A stretch of DNA of 64,000 nt, taken from positions 122,399 to 186,398 of the forward strand of contig NW_013655219.1 in NCBI RefSeq assembly GCF_000499385.1, read 5' to 3'. This stretch comes from Eimeria necatrix. Taxonomy: Eukaryota > Apicomplexa > Conoidasida > Eucoccidiorida > Eimeriidae. This document shows, one piece after another, positions 35,911 through 48,328 of the stretch. The notes under the pieces are model-generated. The model was given only the letters and a program-made list of their open reading frames with translations. It did not search any database and was not told the origin of the DNA. Each line of letters begins with the position of its first letter. Position 1 is the first letter of the stretch. Both the position numbers and the translations under genes were made by a program.

Positions 35911-37262
35911 CTTAACTGGCGCTAGTGGCGCTTCAAGTGTTCGGGGCCATCAATGTGATGGGCAGGGAAGAGTCATGGGGTTCATGCTTTGGTTATAACA
36001 TAGTTTAGTTTCTACATTGTACTACTTGCCCTATATAGGGCTCTGAGGGCATTTAGGGGCGGCTTTGCCGCCCAATTTATGGAGCCAACTGTCTTGATGA
36101 TTTGTCTTTCTGATTTGAATATGCGAATGCTTTAGGCATTGGCTTGTTTTGTAGCTGCACTTGTATTTGCACTTTCATCTGTATGTATGACAAATTTGTT
36201 GCTGTATGGGCTCAAGCCCAAGAAGGGTGGCCTGGAAGCAACAGAGAGTGGGATGCCACCAACAAACTAGATGGATCCTCGTCGGGGGCGTAGCAAAGGC
36301 CTCTCCCGTTCCGCAGGGAACGCCCAATCTCCTGCACATACATAGCAGTGCAGCAACTTTAGAGGCTTGCAGTCGGGTTATTCAGTCGGTTGAAATTAAT
36401 CTTCAGCACATGGATCCCATCGTCCCCGCTGTCCCACTGGCGGCCGCTGTGCGTAGCAGCAGTCGTGCATGCTTCGTGCATGCTTCGTCATTGTAAGGGA
36501 CTGAAGTCAGGGGTCAACTGCAACCACAGTAGTAGAGCAGAGCCAGGTGACCGCTCATCTATAGTGCCGTTACGTAGAATGTCTGGCTGCGTGTTCAGTG
36601 GGCCTCCGCGGCGCTGGCATAGGGCGTTTGCCCTTGGCGTACGTGTCAATGACCATTGTCATATAGCATTGTGAACGCGCGTCAGAGGCTGTGCCAGTTC
36701 GTGCTTCATGTTTGTTGTTGCCGTGGTCGTTTTCGGCAGGCTAGGAGGTGAACAAAGGCCAGCGTGTGTTTAATGTTTAAAGTTAGTGATTTGAACCGTC
36801 GTTCCTAACTTACTTGTATTATAATATGGGCAGTGAACTGCGCGTGGGAGGCAGGGAAGTGGTGAACAAAGTTCGGAAGGGCTCGCAAGTGGATGTTGGG
36901 ATAACGCAGGGCCAGGAACCTGAGAGGGCAGGGGCCGCACGTGTAGCTTTTTCGTATATCAAGCGCAGCTTACGCATCATGAGTTTTCACTTTGCCTTGT
37001 AGTAAATAAAACATACTGCAGTACGTACTACATAAGTGTAAATTATATTTTGCCTGCACCAAGTGTGCGGTGAATGTGCTTGCTGGTTTCCTCCTGAACT
37101 CTCCTTATCCATGTTGCCTAGAAGTGCGCTGCAGCTGCACCAAATGAGGCTAGAGCCTTGTGATCATTTTGGGGCAGCAAAACTTCTTACGTTGACCGTA
37201 CCAGAATATATCATTGCTAGTGAATTGGGGCCTTCAAGCTGTTAGCTCGGTCATCTACTCAC
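35911..37262. other. Convergent intergenic region; may hold the hydrolase 3' exon
   Basis: No gene is identified on the plus strand. The hydrolase exon ending at 37263 has an in-phase donor (GTGAGT), so at least one further minus-strand exon carrying the catalytic His is expected here, but I could not place it. Confidence 0.4.
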
Positions 37263-40200
37263 CTCGCCTGTCTTATGGGGATGACGCCGTCGGCTGTTCC
37301 GTGGAAGAGGCTGGCACGTTGGCCTCGCTGGCGCAGTAGCTGGAAGGTCATGTCAATTCTGTCTTGCACTGAAGAGATAAAACATCGTGTGTTTGTGACG
37401 ACAGCAAGGGCGGCAGGTGCACATAGGGCGCGTGCAAGTGAGCAATTACTCATGTGCTTGTGCGAAGTGAGCCCTCTACAGGCTGAGCAGGGCTGCTAGG
37501 GCCGCATCCATGGCTTTACAACCCATTGTTGCATAGGCGACGTAGAAGAAGAGAGCTGGTAGGTACGGGCTGACCTATTGAACGAATGGTGCCTGTGAGG
37601 GCATCTGGATGTATGCTGAAGACGTCTGCGACAGACAGCTGTGGCAGTTCCCCACGAGGCACTATTCGAAGCACCAAGGGCTCGAAGAGGGGTCGCAGGA
37701 TAACGCCGAGGCGCAGCATTAACTCCCCAAAGTAAGGGTGAGCAACTGTCTACAGCGGGAAGATAACCATGACAAACCCGAAACAGCCACGCAGAGAAGT
37801 CCACAAATAAAACCGGTGGCATAGTGCGCTGCATAGGCATAGTTACGCTATGCTCGTGTCACTTATTACAGTGAGGACAGCAATGCCGCGAAAATGCCGC
37901 ACTCGCGAGGGTCATGTGACTGTAAACAGGAGACGCGCATGTATGTAAAACAATGCCATTCCCGGTGCACGTGAACTGCTTCACGTTTTAACCATGGGAG
38001 GTGAGCACGACACAAGGAGAACACTCCATCCACGTTAGAATTGTTTCGTTCGAGGGATCGATCAAGCAGGCATGGTCTAGTGGCTATGACGCTCGCCTCA
38101 CACGCGAGAGATCCCGGGTTCGATCCCCGGTGCCTGTACTACCTCGTTCACTTTTGGGTACATCGTTTGCCAGTTAGCGAAAAGTGCATCCTGGCGTGGG
38201 CTTTTTGCCATGAACAATTCCTATATAACGGCGTACAGCAGAGCAGTAGTTCTATGTAGCTCTCTGCTGATGCGTCCAATGTCCCAACAACAGCTGGGAG
38301 TTTCTTCGCTGTTTCACGGTGTGATGTTTACTTCCATAATGCTTTAAGGCTTTCGCCATGAAAGGGCTTACGTGTGCTGCTGGGAAGTGGGACGCTGTGA
38401 GGATCCTCATGGCTTGGCGCTCAGACTCGAAGTAGGCGGGAGCCAACAGAATAAGAGTTGTCACAAACCCAGCCGGCAGCATCTCGCACAGCTCAGCAGC
38501 AACGAGGCCTCCGAAGGAGTGCCCGACCTGCAGCAGACTCCGAGCAGCAAGACTATCATCACCTATCCGTAACTTTCGGCTCCAACCCTGGGAGGAACCT
38601 TACGTACCTTTAGTAGGCTTGTTCTATTCGTCGAGTACAACCATCTAGTGCAGCCAAAAACGAGCAGTTACATGACTGCATGTGCATGCCACCATTTTTG
38701 CCAATGATATTGATACAATTATAACAAGTTACTCACCAAGTGCACAGAAGTGAAGCCGTTCGCGACAATAACATCCCTAAGGATCGCCTCTGCCTGCGAA
38801 CATTCACACTGTGCTGTAGCACAGTCCAGCAGCTACACACCTGAACGAACGAAGTCAGCTACCCACCGAAGACAGCTGGCACCCTGTACCAAGTGAGTGT
38901 CCCGGAAGCTCCACGCCGAGACTTTGAACTGAAGTATTAGCTTTTTACACGCTTTGGGCTTAAAGCCAACGCTAACAAGATATCAGGCAAGCGAGAAGCC
39001 ACTGCTTCTGTCAGTCTCGAGGCATACCTGTTCTCTTCTGGAGTAATTCTGCGTTGATGAGATTGCGGCGCTCTTCCCGTAGCCAAGAAGATCCACGCAG
39101 TAAAACGTGTACCGCCACCGCTCCTGGGGGTCCTCGTCGTGTGGGGGGAATTGCCCTAAAATGCCCCCATGATGGGAAACCCCCTTACGAGCTCCGTTCT
39201 CCGAGTCCGGGAAGAGCACGCGGATGACATCCGCAAAGAAATAGCCGCTCATACATATCCCGTGGATAAGAATCACCTTCTCGGGGCCCTCCCCTAAGAA
39301 AACAGGTACATATAAAGCAGAATAGATGGCAGGAGGCCCTCACGGCTCCGTTAGTTGCTAAGCAGATAGAGCGCGTGCATTCTTTTTTGTGCCAAAGAGA
39401 ATGAGGCAAATGGGGTTAGTAGAGGGCTGCAGTTGCGTGTATTTCCTCCTCCAGACAACAAAAAGGAAAAAACGTGCAATACAAAGATGCCTGCCATGGA
39501 ATATTACGCAGTTGCTGTCGTGTTAACATGCACAACAACGTCAGCAACGACTGCAGCCACAACAACATAAGCAGCCGAATCCCATCAAGCAACAGCTTGC
39601 TGCTGACCAACACGGCTGTAGTGGAGCCTCTGGTGTTGGTTACAAGGAGCCTCTGTGTTGCGCTGCTGCTTCCCCGAGGGCCGTTGCCTGTTGCACTGGG
39701 CGCAGTCCACAGTTGCCTTGACCCTGCTCAAGAAGTCCACGGCCACCTCCGCCACCTCCAAAGCCCGCACCGTTTCCGCGTCAGGCAGCGCCACAGACGG
39801 AGTCGCACAAAACGGATGCAGCAGAAGAGCAAAGCCGTCATAGGGGGGGTCCAGGGGTGACAGCCGCTGCCGACGCCCCACTCTGTCTCGCCCACGGCCA
39901 CTCCTCTGGCGGCTCCGCCGAACTCGAAAGTTCACCGCCCCCTTCCACCCCTCCCCAAGAGTCTCAGCAGCCCCAAGAGCCCCCGATCCTGATGGCCCAC
40001 TGACACGAACGCGGCCCGCCCCAGAAAGGGGGTCTGGGTTTGGGGCCTGCAAGCTCCAGCGTGCGCTGCAGCAGCCGGCGCGAGTTGAAAAGTCCCAGCG
40101 ACTAGCCCGCGCAGCAAGAGGCCACTGACATGCGTGGGGAAGCAAAGCCAGGCAGTCGCTGCCCAGCTGAGACACTGCGGCGGCTGCTGCCTCCCCAGCA

Positions 40201-41333
40201 GCTTCCGCATCCGCTCGTGCGTCTTCAAAATGACAGGGGGAGGGCGAAGCCGGGCTGATCCCTGAAACTCTGCAGCTGCTGGCGGCCAAAGCCTTGCTCG
40301 GCAGCAGCAGCTGCTGTTCAGGCTCTTCTTGCTGCACTCTTTGTGTCCTCGTTGTGGACAAAGTGCCTTTTGTCAGCTTTTGCTGGGCGTATGTGGGGGA
40401 CAGTGAGGAGGTGCACTGGCGCTGTGCTGCTGCCTCGCAGCAGCTAAATGCCTCTGCTGCTGCTGTGGCAGCAGCGAGGTGGGGAGAAGGTAGGGAACTC
40501 GACGAAGGGGGGCCTTCTGCCGAGTTTGGATTTGGTCGTTTCCTATGGCGACGGTGGGAGGCCACGCGGGAAGGGCTGATTTGCTGCTGGTGCTGCTGCT
40601 GCTGCAGTGCAGCAGCGGCAGCCTTCCATATCTGCCCTCGGCTGCAACGCAGCCCCAGCAGCCGCTTCCACCCCCACCGGCTGCGGGACTGCTGGTGCTG
40701 CTCTTCTGCTGCTGCTGCTGCCGCCTCCAAGTCGGCCAGCAAAGGCAAATCCCGCAAGTTCAGAGACCCCGAGGCCAGCAAAGCACACACATCAAGGGGG
40801 TCGACTCTAAACCTTTTGTGTTCTGCCTTTTGTAAGGGCCCCGTGGCCTTGGGTGGCTTCTCAGGGGACCCATGGGGGGCCCACTTTGCGGTGGGCCCTC
40901 GGGCACTGGGCACCTGGGGTGGGACACTTTGAAGACGGTTCTCTTGAGCAGCTTTAAAGCCTTCTCTTTGATGTCTGAAGGCCTCGCCTGCGCCGCAGTG
41001 TTGCCCGTGAGATGATGCGCGAGCCCGGGCAAGTTGGCACAAGGCCAGTAGTTCAGACTGGGATATGGTGCAGGCTAGCGTCCTCTGGAAATTCAACTTG
41101 ATGAGGAATATGCTGAGTGCGTTTGTGAGGCTTTGAGGAAGTTTCACGTAGTCGCACGCAGTACTTCCTTCCTTGGTGTCTTCAGGGGCCCCAACGTGGG
41201 CCTCCGCCTCGCCAGTCTCAACCACCTGAGAACGGCGAGAAGGAAGCTTTACTAGTTTCCAGAGACGGAGCGTCACGGGCACAGAAGGAGAGGCACCTGG
41301 GCTGAAGGGCCAGGGAAACAAGAAGGTGTGCAT
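37263..41333 (-). CDS. Alpha/beta hydrolase, 3' exon(s) unresolved
   Basis: Serine hydrolase of the alpha/beta fold; substrate unknown. Minus exons: 41333-39608, 39293-39028, 38793-38737, 38527-38372, 37749-37575 and 37368-37263; phases match at every junction. The core reads RLHYSRVGEGPEKVILIHGI (oxyanion HG), CVDLLGYGKSA, AEAILRDVIVANGFTSVHL, VGHSFGGLVAAELCE (nucleophile Ser in GHSFGG), LLAPAYF, a cap segment HPYFGELMLRLGVIL, and FHGTADGVIPI (acid Asp). The catalytic His should be in a downstream exon I did not find. The first exon adds about 560 low-complexity residues before the fold; its ATG at 41333 is a genuine ATG but an upstream exon is possible. An intron carries a tRNA gene on the other strand. 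Confidence 0.87.
38066..38138 (+). tRNA. tRNA-Val (anticodon CAC)
   Basis: A full cloverleaf can be drawn. The acceptor stem pairs 38066-38072 with 38131-38137 (first pair G-T). The D arm contains the A box TGGTCTAGTGG. The anticodon stem CTCGC/GCGAG has loop CTCACAC, giving anticodon CAC. The variable loop is five bases, and the T arm is CCGGG-TTCGATC-CCCGG containing the B box GGTTCGATCCC. No intron is present. It lies antisense within the hydrolase intron 37750-38371. Confidence 0.95.
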
Positions 41334-43072
41334 TCTTGCTAGGATCGCCCATTGCAGGTCAGGCAGTATGGCTCAAGCATGAATTAAACTGCATCGAATT
41401 AAATATAAAAAATCTTTACTTGACATCACTTTATACAATTTTGAAACAATAACAAAAAAATCAGGAACAACGGAAGCAGCAATGGACCACGGGGACCCCT
41501 GCAAACAGACCACTACGGAGCGGGAAGCCAGGATCTGCTTTGCCTCATTCATGAAATATTGTCTCTAAATACACACTGGCAATTGAATAGCAGATGAATA
41601 TTAAATTGTGTCTATTTTTGAAGACTATATCCACTTTTTACGCTTGTACATGTGAGGAAGCGAGCAAACCCCGACGCCAATGGCACCCACCGAACCGGTT
41701 AACATGCTCCAGTTCCATTCCCCTAATCTTGAGGTTAAAAAAACGTTTCCCGCATTTAATCACTAAAATCAACATTCCAGACACTAGGCTCACTCTGGTT
41801 TAGCGTATTTCACATGGCATGGAGGTGACGGCTCCTCAGTAAGAACATTTGACCGCTCAACTATCTTTAGACAGAACACGGAGTAACAATCCTGTTTCCC
41901 TTTAAGTTGAATATGGCGAGAAGAGTGCTCTGGTGTGGCCCATTAAGCAACGAAAAGGGAAAAGGGTCGCTTTCCACTGCTCTTACAATGGAGTTGTTGC
42001 AACTGAAAATTCATACCAGACTGTCTTCGATTGAAACACCTCTATGCTGGATTTGCTGCCTTAGCTGCAACATCAGCTGAGCTATGCGTCTATTTCACAT
42101 CTCAGAAAAGAAATCTGAGGGGATCAGCTGGAATTGCAGCTCAGAGGCGTGGGGGAAAATTCCAGAGAAAAGCTGTAACTCTGGCTGTTGCTGGTATTCC
42201 TCAGCTGGCCAGGGCTAGTGGTGCCGGCGGTTTGGGGGGATTTCACGGAGTAACTTAGCAGAGCCCAGAAAGCTACAATACACATATGCTGTTTCTGTGG
42301 TTCCTAAGGCGTTTCGCCTGTGAATTTCTTGACTGTGCTCAAACTAAACAGAGGGGGAGGCAAGGTGCTCACATGCAGTGTGACCACGAAGAATTAATCG
42401 CCTGAGTTTATAGCTTTATTCTGGTGTATTCTGTGGAGGCACTGTTACTGCATTTTCGCCGTTTGTTGCTTTGAGGTTTCATTCTCTTGGAAGAACACCG
42501 GCTCTTCTGCACTAGAAGCTCGAGTAGCCAAGCAGCCTATTCAAACGTTGCTGCGGCTTTAGTATTTGAAGTTTGGTGAATGTAATCCTATGTTTGTCTC
42601 TGACGTTTCTCAGGACCTAATAATCAAGACAAGATTTAAGCCTCTGTTTTACTGCCACACTGTTGCCGGAACTCCCCCCTTCGCTGCCAAGGTCCTGTAG
42701 CCCGTTCCAGCTTTAGCTTCAGCAGCTACTAGCCTCTAACAAAAGTCGCAGGAAACTAAACCCTAGGCGCTAACCCTAAGCCCTTTGGCCCAAGCCCAAG
42801 GCTTTTGATGGAGCGACTTAGATGGAATCCTAAACATATTTGAGGCGGGTCCTCTGGGCTTTATAGCAGTTGAAAAGAGATGCTGCTGCATGCAGCCAGG
42901 CAGCATGCGTATGCTTATCTGCATTCTGCCAAACAAAAGCTCCGCCTCTCTTGGGAAATGGTCTAGCCAAACCTAAGCATGCCTAATTATTGCATGCGTC
43001 GCTGTAGAGCCTTGGCTAGCCTCGCCTACCTCAGGCCTGCCGCTGTAGCATGTCAGAGCAACTCCTGTTGTC
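41334..43072. other. Intergenic region between two minus-strand genes
   Basis: Upstream region of the hydrolase gene and downstream region of the RNase III-fold gene. A short plus-strand frame at about 42031-42258 ends in a Gly/Ala-rich stretch, but it lacks an ATG and any family match. Nothing else is supported. Confidence 0.4.
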
Positions 43073-46000
43073 TTAGCCCGAAACCCCCGAGCGGTTGGTG
43101 TAGGCCCGAATGCGTGGGACGGTGTAGCTGGAAACCGCCTGCTGGCGTACCTGCTGCAGGAAATTGCAAAGATAACTGCGCACAAAGGACTCAGCTGCTA
43201 GTGCTGCTGCTGCAGCTGTTCGTGAGGCAAACTGAAAAACGAATTTCCGCGAGACTTTGTCATTTAGGTGGCCATTCTGTGCCATGGGAACTCAGTTATG
43301 AAGCTCCGAAAGTTAGCAACTCAGCATTTTCGCTAGGTAGAGTGAATAATGTAATTTATTTCCGGTAGCAGCAGCAGGGCAAATCCTCCTACCTGGTCAT
43401 GCGGTGTCTGTGCACTGCGTGTTGGAGTCATGCATCCCTTCAAGTAGTTGCCAAGAATGCATGTATCGGCTACCGGCTCAATCTCCTGTTGCTCCTGGAA
43501 ACTCCGCGACCTCCTGGCTGCTGCTGCTGCAGCTGCTGCTGCTGCTGGGGGCGGGGCGGGACTGACCATAATGTCTACTGGCACCGGGCCTTCTGAATCT
43601 GTGTAACGAATACTGGGTTGTCTAGGGCCGCAGGTGGGTGCAAAGCAGCAGCCTGAGCTTGGCGGGGTGAGGGGCTCTTCCGCCGCAGCCCGTTCGCCGT
43701 AAGGGGGCCCCCTAGGGGCCCCCGGTGAGGGCCCGCATTCCGCAGAGGTGGGGGCCTCCCAGCTCGAGCCTTGCAGATAAAAGGTGTTAGCATCCTGCAC
43801 GGGTTTTCCCTCGGTTATGTACACTGTGGGACGCCCGTCCTCCCCATTTCTTGTGAAATTCAAGACCACGGGAGAGCCAGTGGGGGTGCAGAGAACTGGG
43901 AGAAACAGAGTAGCAATTCACAGCATAAGCAAAAAATTACTAATTCAACATTCGTAGCAGTCACCCACAAACAGCCAAACGCCTTCATTACCCACTTCAG
44001 CAGGCCAGCACGCCTGCACACCATTGCACATTTACTTAGAAATAGCAACTACGGCAATCTCACCAGCCTTAAAGTCCGTGCCCGCCACTTCTTGGTTTGT
44101 TGGCAAAGGCCGGTTGTGCACGAGGACGTCATCGACGTACACTTCCACATTTGTCTTCGGCTGATCCCCTTGCCCCCCTTCATCAGCCACGTAGCGAATC
44201 TTCACGCGGGGCTCAGCAGCAGCAGCAGCAGCAGCAGCAGGGGCCACCTCTCCAGGCAAAGGCCGGCCAGGCACACTTCCAGGCCGAGGTGGAGCGGGCC
44301 AGGAAGACCCGGACACAGCCTGTGGCTGCGATGGGTAACGAGACCCTGCGAGACAAAGCACAAGACCACAGACACGAAGCCTCTTCAAATTACAAACAGA
44401 AACAAAACAGAAATTAAAAAATCACACATTCCCATGTGCATGCAAGCATGAAGCCTTCATTGTTTCCTGGGAGCCACGCAGAGCCCTAAGTAAGGAAAAC
44501 TGTAGCAGTAGGACTCTGGATGCAGGTTTCTGAATTTTGGGGCCGTGGGTGGGGATTGAAATGTCTTAAGTCCCTTTTGCCCCAACAAACTAAATGTCTT
44601 AATATTCCTTTCACAGTTATGTGTCTCGTTGCTATTCACGTGAAGCTACATTACGTAGACTACGCACAAGTCGGGGCCACGGTGGAGTATCTGTCAACGC
44701 CATGGCCACCCGCTGTCGTTTGCACAGAAACGTCGTCGCCGCGAGCTGGCTCAAAGCTGCTTCTGTCTCGAGGCCCCCACGCGCTTCTGGGGGTAGAGAA
44801 GCACCCGCGGCCTGAACTCCCGTCCCGCGTAGAGCCTGAAAATGCAGCAGCAGCAGCACCAGCAGCAGCAGCAGCAATGCACCAACAACGCCAGTTTTCC
44901 CCAGCACGCCTTCCGCATTGGCTTCCCCTATGAGCCTCCAACAAGCGCTGAAGAGGCCTTCGCCTTAGATGCAACTGGAGTGTACGTACAGGCCGTGTTT
45001 GGGTTTTGTCGTCTGCGGTATGGAGGAAACACCTGCGGCCCCAGGGGGTAAAATTCATATTTATTTTCTTCGGCATCAAATAGAGTAACTCCCTTTTTAT
45101 TAGACCGACAGGGCGCAGGTCGAGGCGCGGGCCGCGGCACAAAACAACAAGGAGTGCAGGGGGCCTCCAGCACCCCCCCCTTGGGTGCTGGGTAGTACAG
45201 CGGGCCTGGAGGGTACTCTACAGGGGCTGAAAAGGCAACACACATTCAAGAAGAATATATTTCCACGACAGCACAAACATTCACTCAAGAAAAGAGATGT
45301 TTCTACGATAACACAACTCTGGTGCTTATGCCTACTTACATGCAGGCAACAATAACGAAGTGCAAATGCATGCAGATGCATGCACGCATATATGCCTACG
45401 TATAATATAAATGCGTGCACATATATTCATGCATGGGCTCAAAGCTCGTTTTAGCCACAAATTCCACTCAATACGGCTATAAATTGAGTCTTCTTGCTGA
45501 AAGCGACTACAAGTCTACACAGTGAAAATGAAAGAACACATTATCACCTTCAGCCAAAGGCCGCCGCAAAGGATCAACATTCCACAGAGCAAATGGATCC
45601 AAAAAGGCGTTGTTTGCTGCTGCAATTTGTCGAGGGTCTATGGGGTGTTTCGCGGGCCGGCGCAGCTTTGCGCGGGTGGTGAAGTATTTGTCACCCATTT
45701 GGGCCATGTGCAGCAGCAGCTGAGTCTGCAGCAATGCAAAAGGGAAGGAAGCCACAACGAAGTGCAGGAAAACTAGACAATAAAACACAAAAAAGAAGCG
45801 ATAGGACGGGGAGATGCAAGAAAAGCCACGAACAGAAGGCAAGCGGAAGGACGAAGAGATAAGTTCGTCACTGGCACTTGTGTGCGGTCTGTCTGTACAG
45901 CTGAAATAAAATGGATAAGATGGCAGTAACTAGTCAAGGAGATATGTGACCAGTGGACAGCTGCAGTACAGCGTGTAGTGACACCCAAGCGGGAGGCACT

Positions 46001-47951
46001 GAGCACCTGTCGCAGCCTTTGAATCAAACTGGGCATCCAAATCTTCACTTTCTCTTCCGTAGAAATTATCCAACAAGCGGCCACTAGAGATCTGCACAGC
46101 AGAACAGATCCCCAAAAGAAATAGTGTTTCAAAGCAAAACCAGGAAATAAAACATAAAAGAACAACAGCTACACTAGAAACGTGCATGTAGCCAGCGACA
46201 AAGACACATAAAAGAACAGTAGCTGCACTAGAACTTCGCATGCAGCGAGACATAAAGTGCTGCTGCTTCAAGTGCCTATCTCACTCAAACATGTTTGTGA
46301 AAGTCTGGACATGTGTGGGGCCCCCCTCTTCTACAGCCACAACGAAGGGGCCTAGGCTCATGCAGAGGCTGGCGAAGGCCGGAACTGCGGGGCCCGCCAG
46401 AAAGTTGTCCACTTCTTGGTCTACCCACAAAATTCGCCGAGAAGGTTCTATGCCAGCTTCCTGGGAAAATTCAAAAAGGAAAAAATAGAAAGAAAGATAA
46501 AAGAAGACGAGAAGGAGGCGCAAACAAAGCGAACACAATCAGCCCGTAACTTGCACAGTTCCGACAGAAAGAAATTTCAGTCACCAAGGATGCATTCTGG
46601 AGTGTACAGACGCCTCGCAGCTTGGCTTCAAAAGCTCAAAATAACTCACTTCCGACATTTTAGTGAAGTAGTCAGTTGCATACAACTTAATCAGTTCGCG
46701 CCCCGTGGGTGCGTCAGACCGCTGCGGAACAGAAGTTCCTTCTAGGCATTCTCTCATGCGAGGAATGAGATGGTCAACTGCAAAGACAAAAAAAGCATTT
46801 AATGCATTTAAATAGACAAGCCGAGAAACAAATTGAGAAGTCTGTCTGCAACTTTGTGAAAGGATCGCGACAAAAAAGTAGTGCCAAAGATGCCGAATGA
46901 GCACAAAGACTGGCAAAAAATGACGAAACTTGGGTTAAGAAATACATAGTGATCTGCTTTTGACTCAAACAGAAAAAAATGTGAAGGCTCACACTTGTAT
47001 CCCAGAAACTCTTGCAGGTCTTGCAGTATGGCATTATCTTCAGCCATCCGTTCTGTCCTCAGTCTGCAGCAATTCACAAGGGGTAAAATGAAGAAAAATG
47101 AGAAAAGAAGATATCTTTCTGGCTTTCAATGCTGGCCAAAGACAGGCGTCAAGGGTTCTGGACTGCCAGCCAGAAAGCTGGCTAACTAGCTAGCCAGCTG
47201 GCTAGCCAGCTAGCTAGCTTTCTGGGGTGGTGGCTGTGTCGCAGTTACTTCTGAGTCCAAAAGATGTGCTCGATTAGCACGGGCATCCACTTGTAGAGGT
47301 TTTCTGTGTCTGCACTTTGGCAGCAATAGCCCACGCAGGCCTTTACGTATTTGGCCACGGCTTGGCGCGTGGGGAGGCTCTGAGCCAACGCCAAGTAGCT
47401 CCTTCCAAAAAGAAACAAACTCGAAAGAGAAGTAATTCTGTCTGCTCTTTTGCGAGCCCACAGCAGCCGCAGCGCCTCCTTGTCAGCCCGCAAGTCTGAC
47501 GGCAAATGCAAGTCTTTAACTTCGGGATACATTTCGTAAAAGTGCATTTCCGACATTATGTCGAGAGTCTTCCCGCCCAGAACTATCAGCTTTTCGTAGA
47601 GCCTGAGAATAAAGGAAGAGAAGAGTGGCACATTAGCTCTATATCTAATAAAACACAAATAATTGATTAATAATAATATATAATGACACTAAAACAGCAT
47701 AAATAAGAATTATAATGCAACGGAAAGCGGGCAGCCTGCCCTCCCTCAGAATTCGCACAAGTGCGAATTCGTGGAAATGTGTTTATATGCATGCATGCAG
47801 GAGTGCATGCAAATGCACAAGTCCGAATATTCATATAAGTTTGCAAGGCTAAAACTGCGCTATATCCGTTTGTAAGCATTTGCATGCGGATTATGCATAT
47901 CTGCAAGCTGACACCGCCGCCAGCAGCTGCAGCAGACGCCCAGATGCCCGC

Positions 47952-47994
<43 letters not shown>

Positions 47995-48328
47995 TTGAAA
48001 GCTGGAAAGCGCACCCCGGCCCGCCATTTGCTACGTCTGTGAAGCAGGCCTCGAAGTCTGCAGGCGGGAGCTCGAGAGGCAGATAGCCAAACCAGTTGGC
48101 GAGGTCAAACCAAGTGCAGCAGCGGCGGTCGCTGCAGACTTTCTTTGCTGCTGCGCGTTTGGCTCTGGGCCGCTCGCCGCGCCCGCCCAGGCTGTCCGAC
48201 TCCGTCGAAACTTCGTCGGACTCCGTCTCAGAACTTGAATCATCGCCGGCAGCAGCAGCCAGGGCTCTCTCGGCTTCTCCTTTGGGGCAATTCCGCTGGT
48301 GGCGGAAGCCCTCGGCGTACACGGGCAT
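43073..48328 (-). CDS. Degenerate RNase III-fold protein, possible mL44-type mitoribosomal protein
   Basis: Twelve minus exons with consistent phases: 48328-48015, 47602-47249, 47063-46993, 46777-46650, 46460-46285, 46083-45951, 45725-45548, 45226-44990, 44835-44668, 44345-44064, 43895-43393 and 43231-43073, about 900 residues. At residues 105-130, YEKLIVLGGKTLD followed by EMHFYEMYPE aligns without gaps to the RNase III signature NERLEFLGDAVLD...LY..FP. The metal-binding Glu and Asp of that signature are Ile and Gly here, and the later D..EA.IGA helix reads KYVKACVGY, so catalysis is unlikely. Such inactive folds occur in mitoribosomal protein mL44, hence the suggestion. The C-terminal half (KIRYVADEG, NVEVYVDDVLVHNR, VVLNFTRNGEDGRPTVYI) is unrecognised. 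The start at 48328 lacks an obvious targeting peptide, so an upstream exon may exist. Confidence 0.6.
47660..48000. repeat. Intronic microsatellites: TAAT, GCATGC, (CAG)n
   Basis: Within the first intron of the RNase III-fold gene there is a TAAT-rich patch near 47660-47690, GCATGCATGC near 47790-47815, and an uninterrupted (CAG) run of about 13 units at about 47955-47993. Confidence 0.75.

Noticed and set aside
42031..42258. 75-codon plus-strand frame with Gly/Ala-rich end
   Set aside because: Begins at TTG, has no homologue I recognise, and lies between two minus-strand genes.
46993..47063. A GTGTGA donor two bases downstream of the chosen end point on the minus strand
   Set aside because: It would put the next exon out of phase; the GTGAGC donor ending the exon at 46993 keeps the frame.
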